DNA of 64,000 nucleotides from Paragordius varius (GCA_964247055.1 OZ176057.1:5642001-5706000); one strand, 5' to 3'; counted from the stretch's first letter, positions 1 through 11,361 are shown. A program made the numbers and translations. The notes: generated by a model not told the origin, from the letters alone.

Positions 1-420
1 CCCTTCAACAAAATTTTGCTTAAAATTAAAATTTTGAAAAAAGTTTGCCTAATATTTTCGTGGATCCACGATTGGGCATATATTTAAAATCATATATCCG
101 GGCATTTTTACGTTATTTTATGAAAAATAGCCCATTTTAAAAGAAAAGTAACATTTGAAATTTTCGGAGGCCACATCGTAAAGTTACAATCTTTAAAAAT
201 ATTGTTTTGATTTTTGCTTGTAGTTTTTTATATTTGTGAATTTTTGCAATTAAGCATTTAGCTTTCACCATAAATATATAAAAAAATGTGCACAAATCAT
301 TCTATCTATATATAGGCAATTACCCAATAGTTTCACTTTCTTATAAGGGCCAAACATACGCACCATGATAATTCTGATACATTTTTCGAATTGATTATAT
401 ATTTTTTCTGGTTCCAACTT
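1..420. repeat. Dispersed AT-rich repeat, copy 1
   Basis: A diverged repeat with recognisable blocks: a 'TAGCCCATTTT' block, a run around 'GGCATTTTTACG', and 'AGCATTTAGCTTTCACCA'. The same blocks in the same order occur at about 2870-3260, and a shorter relative lies at 23640-23770. No coding potential was seen. Family unknown; the copies are old, judging by many mismatches. Confidence 0.45.
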
Positions 421-1160
421 CAGATACCTCCAAAAAACTATGGAAACAAACAGCTGAAATAGAAAAGAAATTCATTCTATAATTGTAATTTAAAAGCTTT
501 ACATAAACCATGGGAAACATTAATTTAACTGATATATCGCGAATAAAAAATAAAAAATGGGGGTAAAAAGTTGGAGTTGAGGTTTTTTTTACATTAGATT
601 ATTTAAAACAATTTTTGTAACATGCGAAAGGATGAAATTATATTTTAAATTCGACCAATGCTGATGTCCTGGGATAAAATATACCCCAAAACTCATGAAA
701 AGGTAAACGCCTATCATATGTGCCACTGTAATTTTAAAAATAAAAGTTTAATAATAAATTTTGACATCTATTTAACGCTTTAATTCAAATTGGGGTATTT
801 AAATACCCCAGACAATTTTTAAGTTAATTTTTAAAAAAACTACTGAAAGACACGGTTACAATTTAAATTAATGCTTCTATCCCAATAAAATTTATATAAA
901 TAAACCAAAATATGTATGAAAGGAGCTAGAGCCGACTTCATAATTACTTATTTTACACCGGTCTTACTCGAGATCCTGAATAAAATGAGTAAGAATAATT
1001 TAGTTTAATCTGCAGATGTATCGAAATACAGTGTCTAAATGTTAAAAATTAAAAATTCTTATGAAACGCGAATAAACCGTGTTTATACCCTATGTTTTTA
1101 TATATAACGAGATTAAAGATAATTGGTAAAGAACATTACATCATAAATTTACCTATTATA
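421..1160. other. Intergenic, nothing recognised
   Basis: AT-rich sequence without an open frame of note, a tRNA or a transposon terminus that I can recognise. Confidence 0.4.
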
Positions 1161-1166
1161 ATAAAA

Positions 1167-1196
1167 CTAGAGTAAATCTCGTGCTGCTACGCAGCC
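1167..1196 (-). mobile_element. Candidate Helitron 3' terminus
   Basis: Read on the minus strand, a perfect 5-bp hairpin (GCTGC-GTA-GCAGC) is followed 12 nt later by CTAG and then T. This is the architecture of Helitron 3' ends: a short GC-rich hairpin 10-12 nt before CTRR, with insertion between A and T. The element body would extend to the right; no 5' TC end or Rep/helicase coding was found. It may be a short non-autonomous copy or chance. Confidence 0.4.
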
Positions 1197-1249
1197 TTAG
1201 GAAGTCCTTCTTTTTATAGACTTGATTTTTTTGAATAAAAATGGCATTT

Positions 1250-1575
1250 TGCGGGGAGCGGGTAAAAAGAGGGCCTAAATTAAAAAAGCGAGCCGATCAT
1301 GTTCGGCGCAATCAAAAATAAGTTTAAAAAAAACATATAATCGAATAGTCTAACACGTTTTCCGGAAAATTGTCTCAAAGACAGGATTTTTGTGGACTTG
1401 AGTTTTCAAAAAACCATTTTTTACACGGAGTGGGCCCGAACTGGGGGCCTAATTCAAAAAAAGGGTTTATTGTCGGAGCATTCATTATTGATTATATTTT
1501 TTCGATATTTGGATTTGAATGGGTCTACCGGTTTTCCGGATCACAAAGCCAGCCTTTTCCATTTTTATGAATATA
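1250..1575. repeat. Two-copy local tandem duplication
   Basis: Two imperfect copies of a roughly 180-bp segment: 'GGGCCTAA...TTCGG...GTCTA' followed by 'TTTTCCGGA' occurs at about 1270-1370 and again at about 1446-1540. Short open frames here overlap each other in two frames and look accidental. Confidence 0.35.
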
Positions 1576-1687
1576 TAGATTATACACAAAAAACCAAGGT
1601 TTAAAACAGTAAAACCGATATTTTTTAAAAAAATTGTATTTTATTTTAATTTTTGTTTAATAATATTTCTACTCTATTTTTTTGTAG

Positions 1688-2102
1688 ACTATACTAAACC
1701 GTTTCCCTTCCTTAGCCCATTATCCTTGTCAAATGAATCAACTTTACATCAAACTCCGTCAGAATTTCAACACTTACAGTGTTGATGGTTCAACTAATCA
1801 AAATATACCACCCTCTAAAGCTAAAATCACTCCAACTGTTAGTAATAATCTTACACTCAATTGCCTATTAATAAAGATTCACCAGACCCTGTAAAAAAGT
1901 CTAAGGCTTTATCTGATTTTGATTCAATTGATATTACAAATACTTCTAAGGTGCTCCCTGAATGGCATTTATATGGCCAAAACTTTTTATAGATCAAAAT
2001 CGTAATATAACTACTATGGCTAATATCGACAATAAGAATGCAATAGATTCTACAACGAATCTCCGTATGAATGCGCATTTGAATCAAATGTTATTAGTTT
2101 AA
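1688..2102 (+). pseudogene. Decayed coding exon, product unknown
   Basis: A T-rich acceptor (TTTTTTTGTAG) is followed by about 415 bp with codon-like composition much richer in GC than its surroundings. Reading it requires about three frame changes: a Ser/Thr/Pro-rich stretch (YTKPFPFLSPLSLSNES), a second frame with NQNIPPSKAKITPTVSNN, a third with KALSDFDSIDITNTSKVLPE, then a stop and an open tail to 2102. This looks like one exon of a broken gene copy. No family recognised. Sequencing error in homopolymers is an alternative for some of the shifts. Confidence 0.4.
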
Positions 2103-2630
2103 GAAGGAAATTTTTGAATTAATTAGAAAATATTTTCTCTAAATTTTGTAAAGTTATCCAAAATTGTGTTTAAATATTGTTGTGGGTTTGAATGCTTTTT
2201 TATGCATTTATTTTTTTTCATTTTTTAGCATTGGAATTCGAATCATGGGCTTCTACATTCATTTTATTCACAATAATATTGATGTGTGTTTTGATAGCCA
2301 TTTTTCCATTTTTTGTTACGATTTGATTTGATGTTTTTATTTATGCATTATAGAAAGGAATTTCATTTTATAGTTAGTTATCAAATTTATTATAGGTTGA
2401 AACATATTAAAATAAATTTATATTCAGTTTTACAAAGATCAACTAGATAATAGCCTTATAAAAGCCAAATCTAATGCTCTCGTTTCCGTGGTGACCAGAT
2501 CATTTTTAAGTGCAGTTTTGGATTTTTAAACATCATGCACTTAAGGAGAGTTTCACAAAAGCAAAAAGAATAATCTTGCCTAAACTTACCTTGTTGGATT
2601 CGAAAGAATAGTTAAATGGGATTTGTATAT
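2103..2630. other. Intergenic, nothing recognised
   Basis: AT-rich, no gene. A short 'GTGACCAGAT' block near 2491 resembles the termini of the 10.5-12.0 kb element and may be a fragment of that family. Confidence 0.35.
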
Positions 2631-2636
2631 AAAATA

Positions 2637-2757
2637 GCTTTAAAACATTTCTATCACCTCAAAATTATAAAATTATTGTTACTTTTATATATATATAAAA
2701 TAAATTTCGAAAAATTTATTTTAATAGGATAATTTTTAAATTCTGAGGCGATAGAAA
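2637..2757. mobile_element. Short hairpin element (MITE-like)
   Basis: Inverted repeat: 'TTTCTATCACCTCA' at the left pairs with 'TGAGGCGATAGAAAG' at the right across an AT-rich centre of about 90 bp. Non-coding; probably a miniature DNA transposon or its remnant. The adjoining 2780-2875 carries a block (GTTTCCATCATGCTT) shared with the termini of the element at 11037-11361. Confidence 0.4.
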
Positions 2758-2869
2758 GGCTCAGCATATTATGAGAAAAATTGTTTATATCTTAGAGCGT
2801 TTATATATTGTTTCCATCATGCTTAAAAATAGTATGAAGTATGTTTTAACAAAATTTCGCTATAAGTTA

Positions 2870-3260
2870 AACTTATCCAAATATCCAATATTTCGAATTT
2901 GACTTTTTTGATGTCAAAATTTAGTATATATTAAAATAAATTTAGTGCAACGGCATTTTTGGGTTTATTTTAAGAAAACTAGCCCATTTTGAAAGGGCAT
3001 AATTTGAGACTTCGAAGCCTGCATCTAATACTTAACATTTCATAAAGATATAGTTTTACAATTCATAGGGAGTTTTTTATATATTTTGGTTTCTTTGTAA
3101 AGCATTTATCTTTCACCAAAAATTTCATTTCAACATGTGCTCAAATGTTGCCATTTTCTGAAACGGACGACGTGTTAAAATAACATTCATAAATCACTCC
3201 TAAGGGCCCAAACCAAAAGGACCATAATAATCCTAATTTCTATTACAATAGATATTATAT
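2870..3260. repeat. Dispersed AT-rich repeat, copy 2
   Basis: Related to the first 420 bp of the window: 'GGCATTTTTGGG', 'CTAGCCCATTTT' and 'AAGCATTTATCTTTCACCA' occur in the same order and spacing. Diverged and non-coding. Confidence 0.45.
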
Positions 3261-4305
3261 CATCATCAGGAAATTTTTGTGGATACTGTTTTAGAAAAAA
3301 ATTGCAAAAAAATCATTTAATGGAAAGTCAGGAATCAAATTAGAACCAATTCCATATGTAAAAATATGGTTCTGACCGTTTATTTTTAAGATATTAACCC
3401 AGTTTACTTTTTCGAACCTTTTCAAAGCCATGATTTTTTTGATTCAAGTCCAAATAAAAAGTTTGCATTATGGAACATTAGGTATCTTAAATATAATAAA
3501 AGGAAACGAGCAGTAAATTCTTTTGTTAATATTTTTTATAAGTATTATCCAAAACGAAAAATATTATTGATAAATAATTGTACTTTTTTCATTAGGTCCT
3601 GAAAATATTGATAGTCATTAATAATCTTAATCGCATATTACCGTCAATTTTGTATCAAAAAAATTATTATGCGGTAAAATATTTAAATGCATATTATAAC
3701 TATCATCTATTTACTATTTATATGAGTTTAACCCAATATATCGCGTTGTAAATGATTTAGCCTAATATAGGATAGATATTTATTGCTAATTTGCATTAAA
3801 GTCGTATTTTTATAAAATTCAAAACATGTTTTATATACTTTTCGGACACAAATCGAACTAAAAAACAGTATAAGTATCGTGAGTCATGCCAAAAAATTGT
3901 GATTAAATATTATTGGCGTTATTTCGGCTTACAAAAATTTTAGATGATTTTTGATTTCATAATTTATAAATATTTATATTAGATTATAAAAAGCCATAGA
4001 ATGTATTATTTTTTTCAAATGACTCAATATCATAGATATTAAAATATATTATTTGAAGTCGCTTGGAGTAGAAAATTATGGTAAGGCCGTGCTTATTTCA
4101 TTTTATATCGAATATGCTAAAAATATTTTTATCAAAATCTGTAATCATACAAAAAGATTATTATAGGCTTATAGCTGAAAAAGGCAAAACAAAATTTTTA
4201 GCCTTTCTACCAAATTTAAATCGATAATAATGTTCTCTCCTGTTATCTGGTAATATTTGACAAAAAAATTGGCAAAGAAATTTAATTAGTGTTAGTCGTA
4301 TAAAC
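3261..4305. other. Intergenic, nothing recognised
   Basis: About 1 kb of AT-rich sequence with no open frame, RNA gene or transposon terminus that I can support. Confidence 0.4.
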
Positions 4306-4308
4306 CAG

Positions 4309-4571
4309 GGGTGTCCAACTCAAATGGGGTCCCCAGTTTTTGGCTCAAAAAACCGACTGGTCGCCTTCATAATATATATATATCATTAATTAATATTTTA
4401 TGAGATTTCGAAACATAACAATGTAAAATGCAAAAACAATAATACATGTGTTTCCTATTTAGTTTCCAAATATATAAACTTTAGAATATCTTCAAACGAA
4501 CATGATGAAGTTTTAGGATATTTGCAAATTATAATCGGAATTTTTCGCTCACCGCATGTTGGACACCCCTA
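4309..4571. mobile_element. hAT-type MITE
   Basis: Begins CAGGGGTGTCCAAC and ends with its reverse complement GTTGGACACCCCT. These are classic terminal inverted repeats of the hAT superfamily. About 260 bp, no transposase. A perfect 8-bp target duplication could not be read, so the copy is not fresh. Confidence 0.7.
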
Positions 4572-4961
4572 ATTTATGTGTTACTAAATGCATCTTTTAT
4601 AGGCCTTTTAAATAGACTGAAGTATTTAATTTGTTTTTTTTAGTTTTATTCTGTGATGGCTTTTTTACAAACAGGTTACTAGTCGATTTTTTACTGTTTA
4701 TATAAACTCTTTCACAAAGCATTATTTAATTAAAATTTAAATGTTATATTTATAAAATAAAGTTTATTGGAAGAAACACAATGGCTAAATGCATATAAAA
4801 AAGTAAAAAGTAAATTATATTTCCCTCTTTTTTAACATGTTTTTTTATTACGTCTTATGAATTACGCTAAAATAGGCCAGGGTCAAAGTACCTTTTAAAA
4901 TGAAAAAAAATATAAAATTTTAGTATTTAACACCATATATTGATACTATTTACATCTAACA

Positions 4962-5150
4962 CACAGTAAAAATGAATAACACAGACAACACGTAAAAAAC
5001 TATATTAATACAACCATTTTAATCCTTGGTTTTCCTATAACAATTGATTTTGTACTAATTTAAAGCTCTATTAGATCTACACAATTAATCAAATTTAAAA
5101 AATACGGTTTTTTAATATATTTATCTATGTGATTTTACAATTTGATCTTT
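4962..5150. mobile_element. Tc1/mariner-like MITE, unit A copy
   Basis: Starts CAGTAAAAATGA with 'ACACGTAAAAA' inside, as in the abundant CAGTAAAAATTG family of this window. Its counterpart in the duplicated neighbour unit starts at 7699, so this element was present before the segmental duplication. Right end degraded. Confidence 0.45.
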
Positions 5151-5381
5151 AACTGAAAATCTCGACTCTCCGAAAAATCAAAAATTTAAAGACAAAAAAA
5201 CATTTTTCAGCATAACTTTATGTATATATATAAATAAAAGAACCTTAGTTGCTGGTATTACTAATAAATATTTTGGCTCACCACAGGGTTAGTTATTAAT
5301 TTTATTATTAAAGGTAAAAAGTAAGTAGTACAAAGTGATAAATATTTAATAAACTAACTGATACTTTGGTATCAAAAAACA

Positions 5382-5387
5382 TTTATT
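5382..5387 (-). terminator. Poly(A) signal, gene copy A
   Basis: AATAAA on the minus strand, 26 nt past the last stop codon of gene copy A. The same hexamer lies at the same distance in copy B (8142-8147). Confidence 0.5.
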
Positions 5388-5413
5388 TCATTATTTCTTT
5401 CTACTATTTTATT

Positions 5414-7296
5414 TTATGAAACAAAATTGTTTAGAATTTTGTCAGTTATTAGGCATTCGTTCCGTGTTAACCAGGCCTGGAAAGAGTTGTTTAGTTCTTT
5501 TAGCCTTTTAATATCCCACGCCCAATTCATTCAATTTTCTGGTGAAGTTTTTCCTGTAATTCCTACCATTTTCTAGTTGTTTTATTGTCAGGAAATAATA
5601 AAAAAATTATGTATATAAATATTAAATTATTTAAAAAAAGTTTTCCACATAAAATTTTACTTAAAACCATAATTAAGGACAGGGGTATTCAACACAAATA
5701 CCTTCGCAGACATCCATAACTTTAAAAACTCCAGGGCGACCCCATTTGAAAATTACATTCAACAATATAAATAATAATTAATTAGATTTTGAAAACATAA
5801 GGCTGTTAAATGCAAACACAGTATAACAATTGTTTCTAGTTCGTTTGTCAATTGAAACGATTTATTTTGCTAATATTCTTAATTTTGTGAAATTTAAGGT
5901 ATGCGTGTATGATAAAAATATAAATTTTTAATTTTCTTCTTTTATTTAAAGTTTTTATCCAAAAAATTGAAAAAATTTATATTTTTATCATATCTGCATT
6001 TTAGCTTAATTTTTAATAAATTTCATTATATATAATGCGTTGTTCTCCTATATAATTAATTTTAATTTTACAGATTTTAGTCATTAAATCATTTTTATGA
6101 TTAAACTTGATTTAGTAAATTTAGTCGATGATCTAACGAAGGGCGATGCAAAGAATGCTTGCTAGGTAATCCAAATACATTTGGTATTGAGCTTTTATGA
6201 TCCGTGACATTAAATTTTTTTGGAGAGTTTTGTTTTGTAAGAATTTCTTCAGGACTTTTGTCACATGTGTCGCAATTTTCATCATTTTTAATATCGGTCA
6301 ATGTAATAATTTGTTCTCCCTTCAAATCCCTACTACCTGTTTTTAAGTCAATCCGATTTTGTTCTTTATCAGTGAATTTAGTTTTAGCAAATTTATCTTC
6401 AATAAATGCTTTATCATTTATTATTTGAATTTTATTAGCTGGTCCTCCTTTTTCAGAAGTTTTATTTTCATTGCTATTGGCTAAAACCTCTGATAATTTC
6501 AAAGTTTGTACGATATTTAAGTCTTCTGATGATAATATTATTTCTGTTGGGCTGCTCTTATCAGGTGATTGAAGCGATTCAATGTTAAAATCTTGATTAG
6601 AAATGGGTTCTTTTTGTATCATTGAATAGTCAATGTTTTCTGATTTGGCCTTTTATACATATAGTGTAAAAAATAAAATTATTAAACGGACGAAATTATT
6701 TATTTCTAAAAGACATCTAACTATTCACTTTTTTTAAAACAAGTGATTTATTTAATAATAAACCAAACCTAAGTTTTGGGGTTTTCGAAATAGGAAATTG
6801 AGATTTAAATTGGTAGAGCGCATTCATTTATAAACTTTGCAAATGTAATTAATTATATGGGTTATGTTGGTTGAAAATATTAACGTTTCAAAAAGTATGG
6901 TTGCTTATCTGTTCCCAAAAATATTTGTCCTTTTCTAGTTTTTTCGTTTTGTCGGTATACCATTTTAAATCAAAAACAACATTTTTTCAAGCAAAAGCAA
7001 TACTTTAGTTGTAAAATTGCGTTTGCTTAGATGTTCCGTTTGATTAAAAAAATGTTGGTTTTGACTGAAAAATGGTATATCTAAATTTAATTTTTACTGT
7101 CAAATCAAAATTTATCATATAAAATATTGGTATTTTATACCTTTTTGCGGTTTTGAATAACTTTTGAAGATTCATAATATTCGATAGGACTTCCAATAGC
7201 TAACCTATTTAGTTCTGCAAGAGAAATTTCATTTTTATGTGACAATCTCTTTTCCACATCTTCTTTAGAAGAATGGTGGTTTTGATTGTTTTCCAT
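5414..7296 (-). CDS. Tandem-duplicated unknown protein, copy A (3 exons)
   Basis: Proposed minus-strand exons: 7296-7141 (starts MENNQNHHSS, 52 codons), 6649-6107 (181 codons) and 5572-5414. Donor and acceptor between exons 1 and 2 (AAAAAG|GTATAA, AAAAG|GCCAAA) are convincing and phase 0; the same junction is conserved in copy B, which supports a real gene. The second junction (CAA|GTTTAA to ACTAG|AAAATGG) is also phase 0 but uses a weak donor; without it the protein ends at 6101 after 233 residues. Exon 2 is polar and acidic, with a DENCDTCDKSPEE stretch. Exon 3 resembles the 53-codon exon of copy B but has an in-frame TGA after its 12th codon. No signal peptide, membrane segment or known domain seen. 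Function unknown. Confidence 0.6.
5686..5905. mobile_element. hAT-like MITE remnant
   Basis: Begins CAGGGGTATTCAAC and shares interior blocks with the element at 4309-4571 (GCGACCCCATTTG, and a GATTTTGAAAACATAA...TGTTAAATGCAAA stretch). The right terminus is lost or unclear. It sits in the second intron of gene copy A and has no counterpart in copy B. Confidence 0.5.
5913..5992. repeat. AT-rich hairpin
   Basis: ATAAAAATATAAATTTTT at the left pairs with its reverse complement at the right over about 80 bp. A related half-site occurs near 18418-18440. Probably a MITE remnant. Confidence 0.35.
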
Positions 7297-7698
7297 GTTA
7301 AATATATTTTTATGATAACTTTGTATTGTTAACAATAGGAATGTTAAATCACACTTTTTGTAGATTATATACGTCACACAATTAAACACATATACATTTA
7401 ACAGTAAAAATTATAAATATAAAATTAAAAAACTTTTATATTACCAATATCATATCAATTGCGTTTTCAAAAGAATATAAAAAATTAAATTTCAGATTTT
7501 TCCAAAAAAGTTTAAAGGTTTGAAGTTCTAATTGGTTTTTGTGTTCCCTAATTTTCAGTTGCGAATTCTAAGGTGTGCCTACTCAAGGCATTTTATATGG
7601 TAAAATCTTGTTATATTAAAATCAAATACTTTATAATTGATATATTGCAATAGATTATACTGTAAATCTCCGATGTGCCTTTAATTAAATTTTATTTA

Positions 7699-7950
7699 CA
7701 GTAAAAAATGAATTATACGGACATAAATGAAAATTATAAAGAAAAATAGTTTTTTTTTCAAAAGACAGCCGTAATTGTGAAGCCTAAATACTCATTATAA
7801 ATTTTATCATTACAATCTATAATATGTAAGTGATTTTAAAGCTCTATTTGATATACTTTGCAATTTAGCAAATATACAAGTTTTTTTTATAAATTATTGT
7901 GCATAATTTTACGTTTTGTTATCTCTACAATTTCATCTTTAACTTTAAAA
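7699..7950. mobile_element. Tc1/mariner-like MITE, unit B copy
   Basis: Starts CAGTAAAAAATGAATTATAC with 'GGACATAAATG' and 'AAAAGACAGCC' inside, matching the TIR of the abundant family. Counterpart of the element at 4962 in unit A. Confidence 0.5.
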
Positions 7951-8168
7951 CTAGTCCCCGAAAATTATAAAATTTAAAGTCACAAAAACTTTTTTCAGCA
8001 TACACATTATCTATTTATATATATAAATAAAAGAAATTTAGCTGGTACTACCAATATATATTTTGGCTCACAGGGTTAGTTATTGATTTTATTATTAAAG
8101 GTAAAAAGTAAGTAGTACAAAGTGATATAAATGATAAAACATTTATTTCATTATTCCTTTCTACTATT

Positions 8169-9983
8169 TTATAAAACAACATTGTTTTGAATTTTGTCAG
8201 TTATTAGGCATTCGTTGAGTGTTAACCAGGCCTGGAAAGAGTTGTTTAGTTCTTTTAGCCTTTTAGTATCCCACGCCCAAATCAATTCATACAAATTTTC
8301 TGGTGAAGTTTTTCCTGTAATTCCTACCATTTTCTAGTTATTTTATTTGTCAGGAAATAATATCATAAAATTTACTTTTATGGTTTTCTCTTTATTTAAA
8401 AAAACCCAGTTAGAAACATATGAAAGTAAAATATAATACAGTAAAAACTAAAATTATACGGACAAAACGTAAAAATATAAATACCTATTTTTTTCTTAAA
8501 GACGACATATACTTTTTAAATCTTAATTTTTTAAATATAACTCATTGTTTTAACTGCAAAGTGTGTTGATATGTTTATAGGTAAAACAATCAATTATATA
8601 TTTTACAATTGTAGTTTTATTATTTAAATGAGGAAAAATAAGGTTTATAAAAGTATGGGGTTGTTTTTTACAAAAAAATTTGTCTTTATATTTTTCGTTT
8701 GGTCCGTATAATTTCAATTTTTACTGCAATTTACCAATACAGTTAAATATAGTAATTATCTATTTTTAATTTTAATTTTACAGATTTTAGTCATTAAATT
8801 ATTTTTATGATTAAACTTGATTTAGTAAATTTAGTCGATGATCTAACGAAGGGCGATGCAAAGAATGCTTGCTGGGTAATCCTAATACATTTGTGTTGAG
8901 CTTTTATCATCCGTTTACGTAATTTTTTTTGGAGAGTTTTGTTTTGTAATATTCAATTCTTCTGGACTTTTGTCACACGTGTCGCAATTTTCATCTCTTT
9001 TATTATCGATCAATGTATGAATTTTTTGTTCTTCCTTCAAATCAATACTACTTGTTTTAAAGTCAATCAGATTTTGTTCTTGCTCAGCGATTTTAGTTTT
9101 AGCAAATTTGTTGTCTTGAATAAACGCTTCATCATTTATTATTTGCATTTTATTAGTTGGTCCTCCTTTTTCAAAAGTTTTATTTTCATTGCTACTGGCT
9201 AAAGACTCTGATGATTTCAAAGTTTGTAGGATATTTAAGCATTTTGATAATGTTATTATTTCTGTTGAGCTGCTCTTATCAGGTGATTGAAGCGATTCAA
9301 TGTTAAAATCTTGATTAGAAATGAATTCTTCCTGTATCATTAAGTCAATGTTTTCGGATTTGGCCTTTAAATACGCAATAAAAATAAAATTATTATACGG
9401 ATGAAATTGTTTTCTTTGCTAAAAAACAACTTTAAGTTTTTAAAACTTGTGATTTATTATATAATAAACCAAGCCTACGTTTTGGGTTTGCGAAATAGGA
9501 AAGAGATAATTTGGATATCATTTAATTTTCATTTATAAATTCAAAATTACAATTATATAGTTTATGTATGTTGAAAAAAAGTTAAAAGTAAGGTGGTATA
9601 TTCGAAAAATATTTTTCTTTTATAATTTTGACGTTTTTCGGTATGCCATTTTTAAGTCAAAAACAACTTTTTCCATACAAAGACAACATTTTAGTTGTCT
9701 TTGCATGGAAAAATGTTGCGGTTGAAAAAATATTGTCTTTGATTTAAAAATGTTGGTTTTGTTTTAAATATATCTAATTTCAATTTTTACTGTCAATCAA
9801 AATTAATCATATAAAATTTTTTTATACTTTTTTGCGGTTTTGAATAACTTTTGAAGATTCATAATATTCGATAGGACTTCCAATAGCCAACATATTTAGT
9901 TCCGTGGGAGTAAGTTCCTTTTTATTCGACAATCTCTTTTCCACATCTTCTTTAGAAGAATGGTGGTTTTGATTGTTTTCCAT
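8169..9983 (-). CDS. Tandem-duplicated unknown protein, copy B
   Basis: Minus-strand exons: 9983-9828 (52 codons from MENNQNHHSS) and 9364-8915, joined in phase 0 by AAAAAA|GTATAA and TAAAG|GCCAAA, giving 201 residues. Compared with copy A, the frame shifts after NSPKK by one extra A in an A-run, so the 38-residue C-terminal part (VFGLPSKHSLHRPS in copy A) is lost. A third exon at 8333-8169 is fully open here: MVGITGKTSPENLYELIW..., ending QNNVVL, 54 codons plus stop, while copy A has a stop in it. Thus each copy is damaged in a different exon, if the third exon belongs to this gene. Function unknown. Homopolymer sequencing error could explain the shift. Confidence 0.5.
8439..8726. mobile_element. 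Tc1/mariner-like MITE
   Basis: About 290 bp, TACAGTAAAAAC at one end and TTTTTACTG at the other, with long inverted arms (TATACGGACAAAACG; reverse complement near the right end). The TA dinucleotide next to CAGT fits Tc1/mariner target choice. Inserted in the second intron of gene copy B, absent from copy A. Confidence 0.65.
9658..9780. repeat. Hairpin in first intron of gene copy B
   Basis: A stem of about 24 nt, with arms CTTTTTCCATACAAAGACAAC and its near-exact complement, flanks the hexamer ATTTTA. A diverged equivalent lies at about 6985-7060 in unit A, and a related half (TTGTCTTTGCTTGAAAAAATG) lies near 39630. Non-coding, probably transposon-derived. Confidence 0.5.
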
Positions 9984-10231
9984 TAAATATATTTTTATGA
10001 TAACTTTATATTGGTTTATTGTTGTTGAAATTAACAATAAAGCAACGTAATATTGTGAATACGTCACAGAATTAAACACATATTGTAAAATTAGAAATGT
10101 AATGACAAAACATAAAAAATGGTTAATTTTTTATTATAAAGAAATAGTATTTTTTGGATTTTACACTTAAATTATGTTACCGATTTGCATTTACAGTATG
10201 CATTATAATAGTTGCTTACTCCACATAATAT

Positions 10232-10345
10232 AGTTTGGCAATTTGCAACTACACATCAGTGTATGGAAAAAAGAAAGGAAATAATTGTTTATTCAACATT
10301 TTGTTGTTTTTTTTCCATACAATACTGTGCTGCAAATTGCCTTAC
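10232..10345. mobile_element. Short palindromic MITE (CAGTGTATGG family)
   Basis: Inverted arms GCAATTTGCAAC...CAGTGTATGGAAAAAA and its reverse complement enclose a short AT-rich loop. The same element occurs at 13540-13675 and 42838-42972, with a relative at 54346-54473 and a half copy near 39490-39550. The 87-codon frame over it is a shadow of the hairpin. Confidence 0.6.
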
Positions 10346-11036
10346 TTTGATAGGCGCAATCATTAAAATACACACTGTAACCATTATTTTTGGAACCTAT
10401 AGACACCGTTATACAATGCAAAACTTTAAATTGATCCTTAAAAACTTTATAAATTTAACCTTGATAACACTCTAAATATAAATATTTATTTCGGTACTAT
10501 ATATAATGGCATTTCTGATTTATATTACATTAATGTGACCAGATATTTTTAACTTTGACGCAGTACAAAATTAAAACACACTTTGTTATTACACCATCGG
10601 TGTGGTATATTTACACAGTATAAAAAATATCCTGATGAAACAAAATATTCTGATAGGAAAATATCAGGATTATCATGGTGTCTTTGGTTTTAACCTTTAT
10701 TATTAAAGAGGGTTGTTTACACTATTGTGGTAAGTGATCCGCATAAAATTGCAAAAGGTTCGCAATTTCAAATATATTTTGTGGTGAAAACTAAATACTT
10801 TATTTCAAAAAATATCACTAAAATATAACATAAACTACATATAAAAAGCAAAGCAATCTTTTTAAAAATTTTAATAGGTGGGGTCTAAAGGTCCCAAATT
10901 TTTTGGCTCTTTTGAAACATACGTTCTCTTAAAAAACGCAAAAATCCGACATTGTGCAATTATTTTAATATGCTATATTTTGATATCAACTAAATATATT
11001 TTTAAAAAATGCATTCGAATATTTAATTTTTAGCAA

Positions 11037-11361
11037 AATTTTGTTGAAGCGTATTTCATACTATTTTGAGCACGATGGAAACGATATAAAGGGTTAAGTT
11101 GGACCATTTATATATATAATCCGATAATGCTAAACATTTTTCTCATAATTTTGATTAAAATATTCGTTCATTTTCAAATTTATGTCAAATAAAATTTTTA
11201 CAAAAAATCACCAAAGCAAACAAACCTTTAAAAATAAATTCTTAACCTATAGTAATGGTAATCAAAATCAAATTATTTTGAAAAAGGGTTTTATTATAAC
11301 TTAAAGCGTTATCCCGTTTCCATCATGCTTTAGAATAGTTTGAAGTACGCTTCAACAAAAT
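11037..11361. mobile_element. MITE with 60-bp inverted repeats
   Basis: The left arm (TTTTGTTGAAGCGTA...GATGGAAACG) is repeated in reverse complement at 11295-11361 (CGTTTCCATCATGC...TACGCTTCAACAAAA) with few mismatches. Length about 325 bp, no coding. Nested in the 10.5-12.0 kb element; related terminal fragments lie near 2800-2870. Confidence 0.6.

Larger units (their letters stand above)
4962..7410. repeat. Tandem segmental duplication, unit A
   Basis: This unit is repeated at 7699-10090 with an offset of roughly 2.7 kb. Shared landmarks in order are: MITE start, a 'TTTTGGCTCAC' block with 'GGTAAAAAGTAAGTAGTAC', the third exon, an intron, the second exon, an intron with a hairpin, and the first exon. 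Exons are much better conserved than introns. The introns carry different transposons (a hAT-like piece here, a Tc1-like MITE in unit B), so those insertions came after the duplication. Confidence 0.8.
7699..10090. repeat. Tandem segmental duplication, unit B
   Basis: Second copy of the unit at 4962-7410, same orientation. About 2.4 kb; see unit A for the landmarks. The exons remain easy to align by eye, while the introns have drifted and acquired different insertions. Confidence 0.8.

Noticed and set aside
1370-1604. Two overlapping plus-strand frames
   Set aside because: They overlap in different frames within a locally duplicated non-coding segment.
10212-10475. 87-codon frame
   Set aside because: Covers a palindromic MITE; the matching copies at 13540 and 42838 are not open in the same way.
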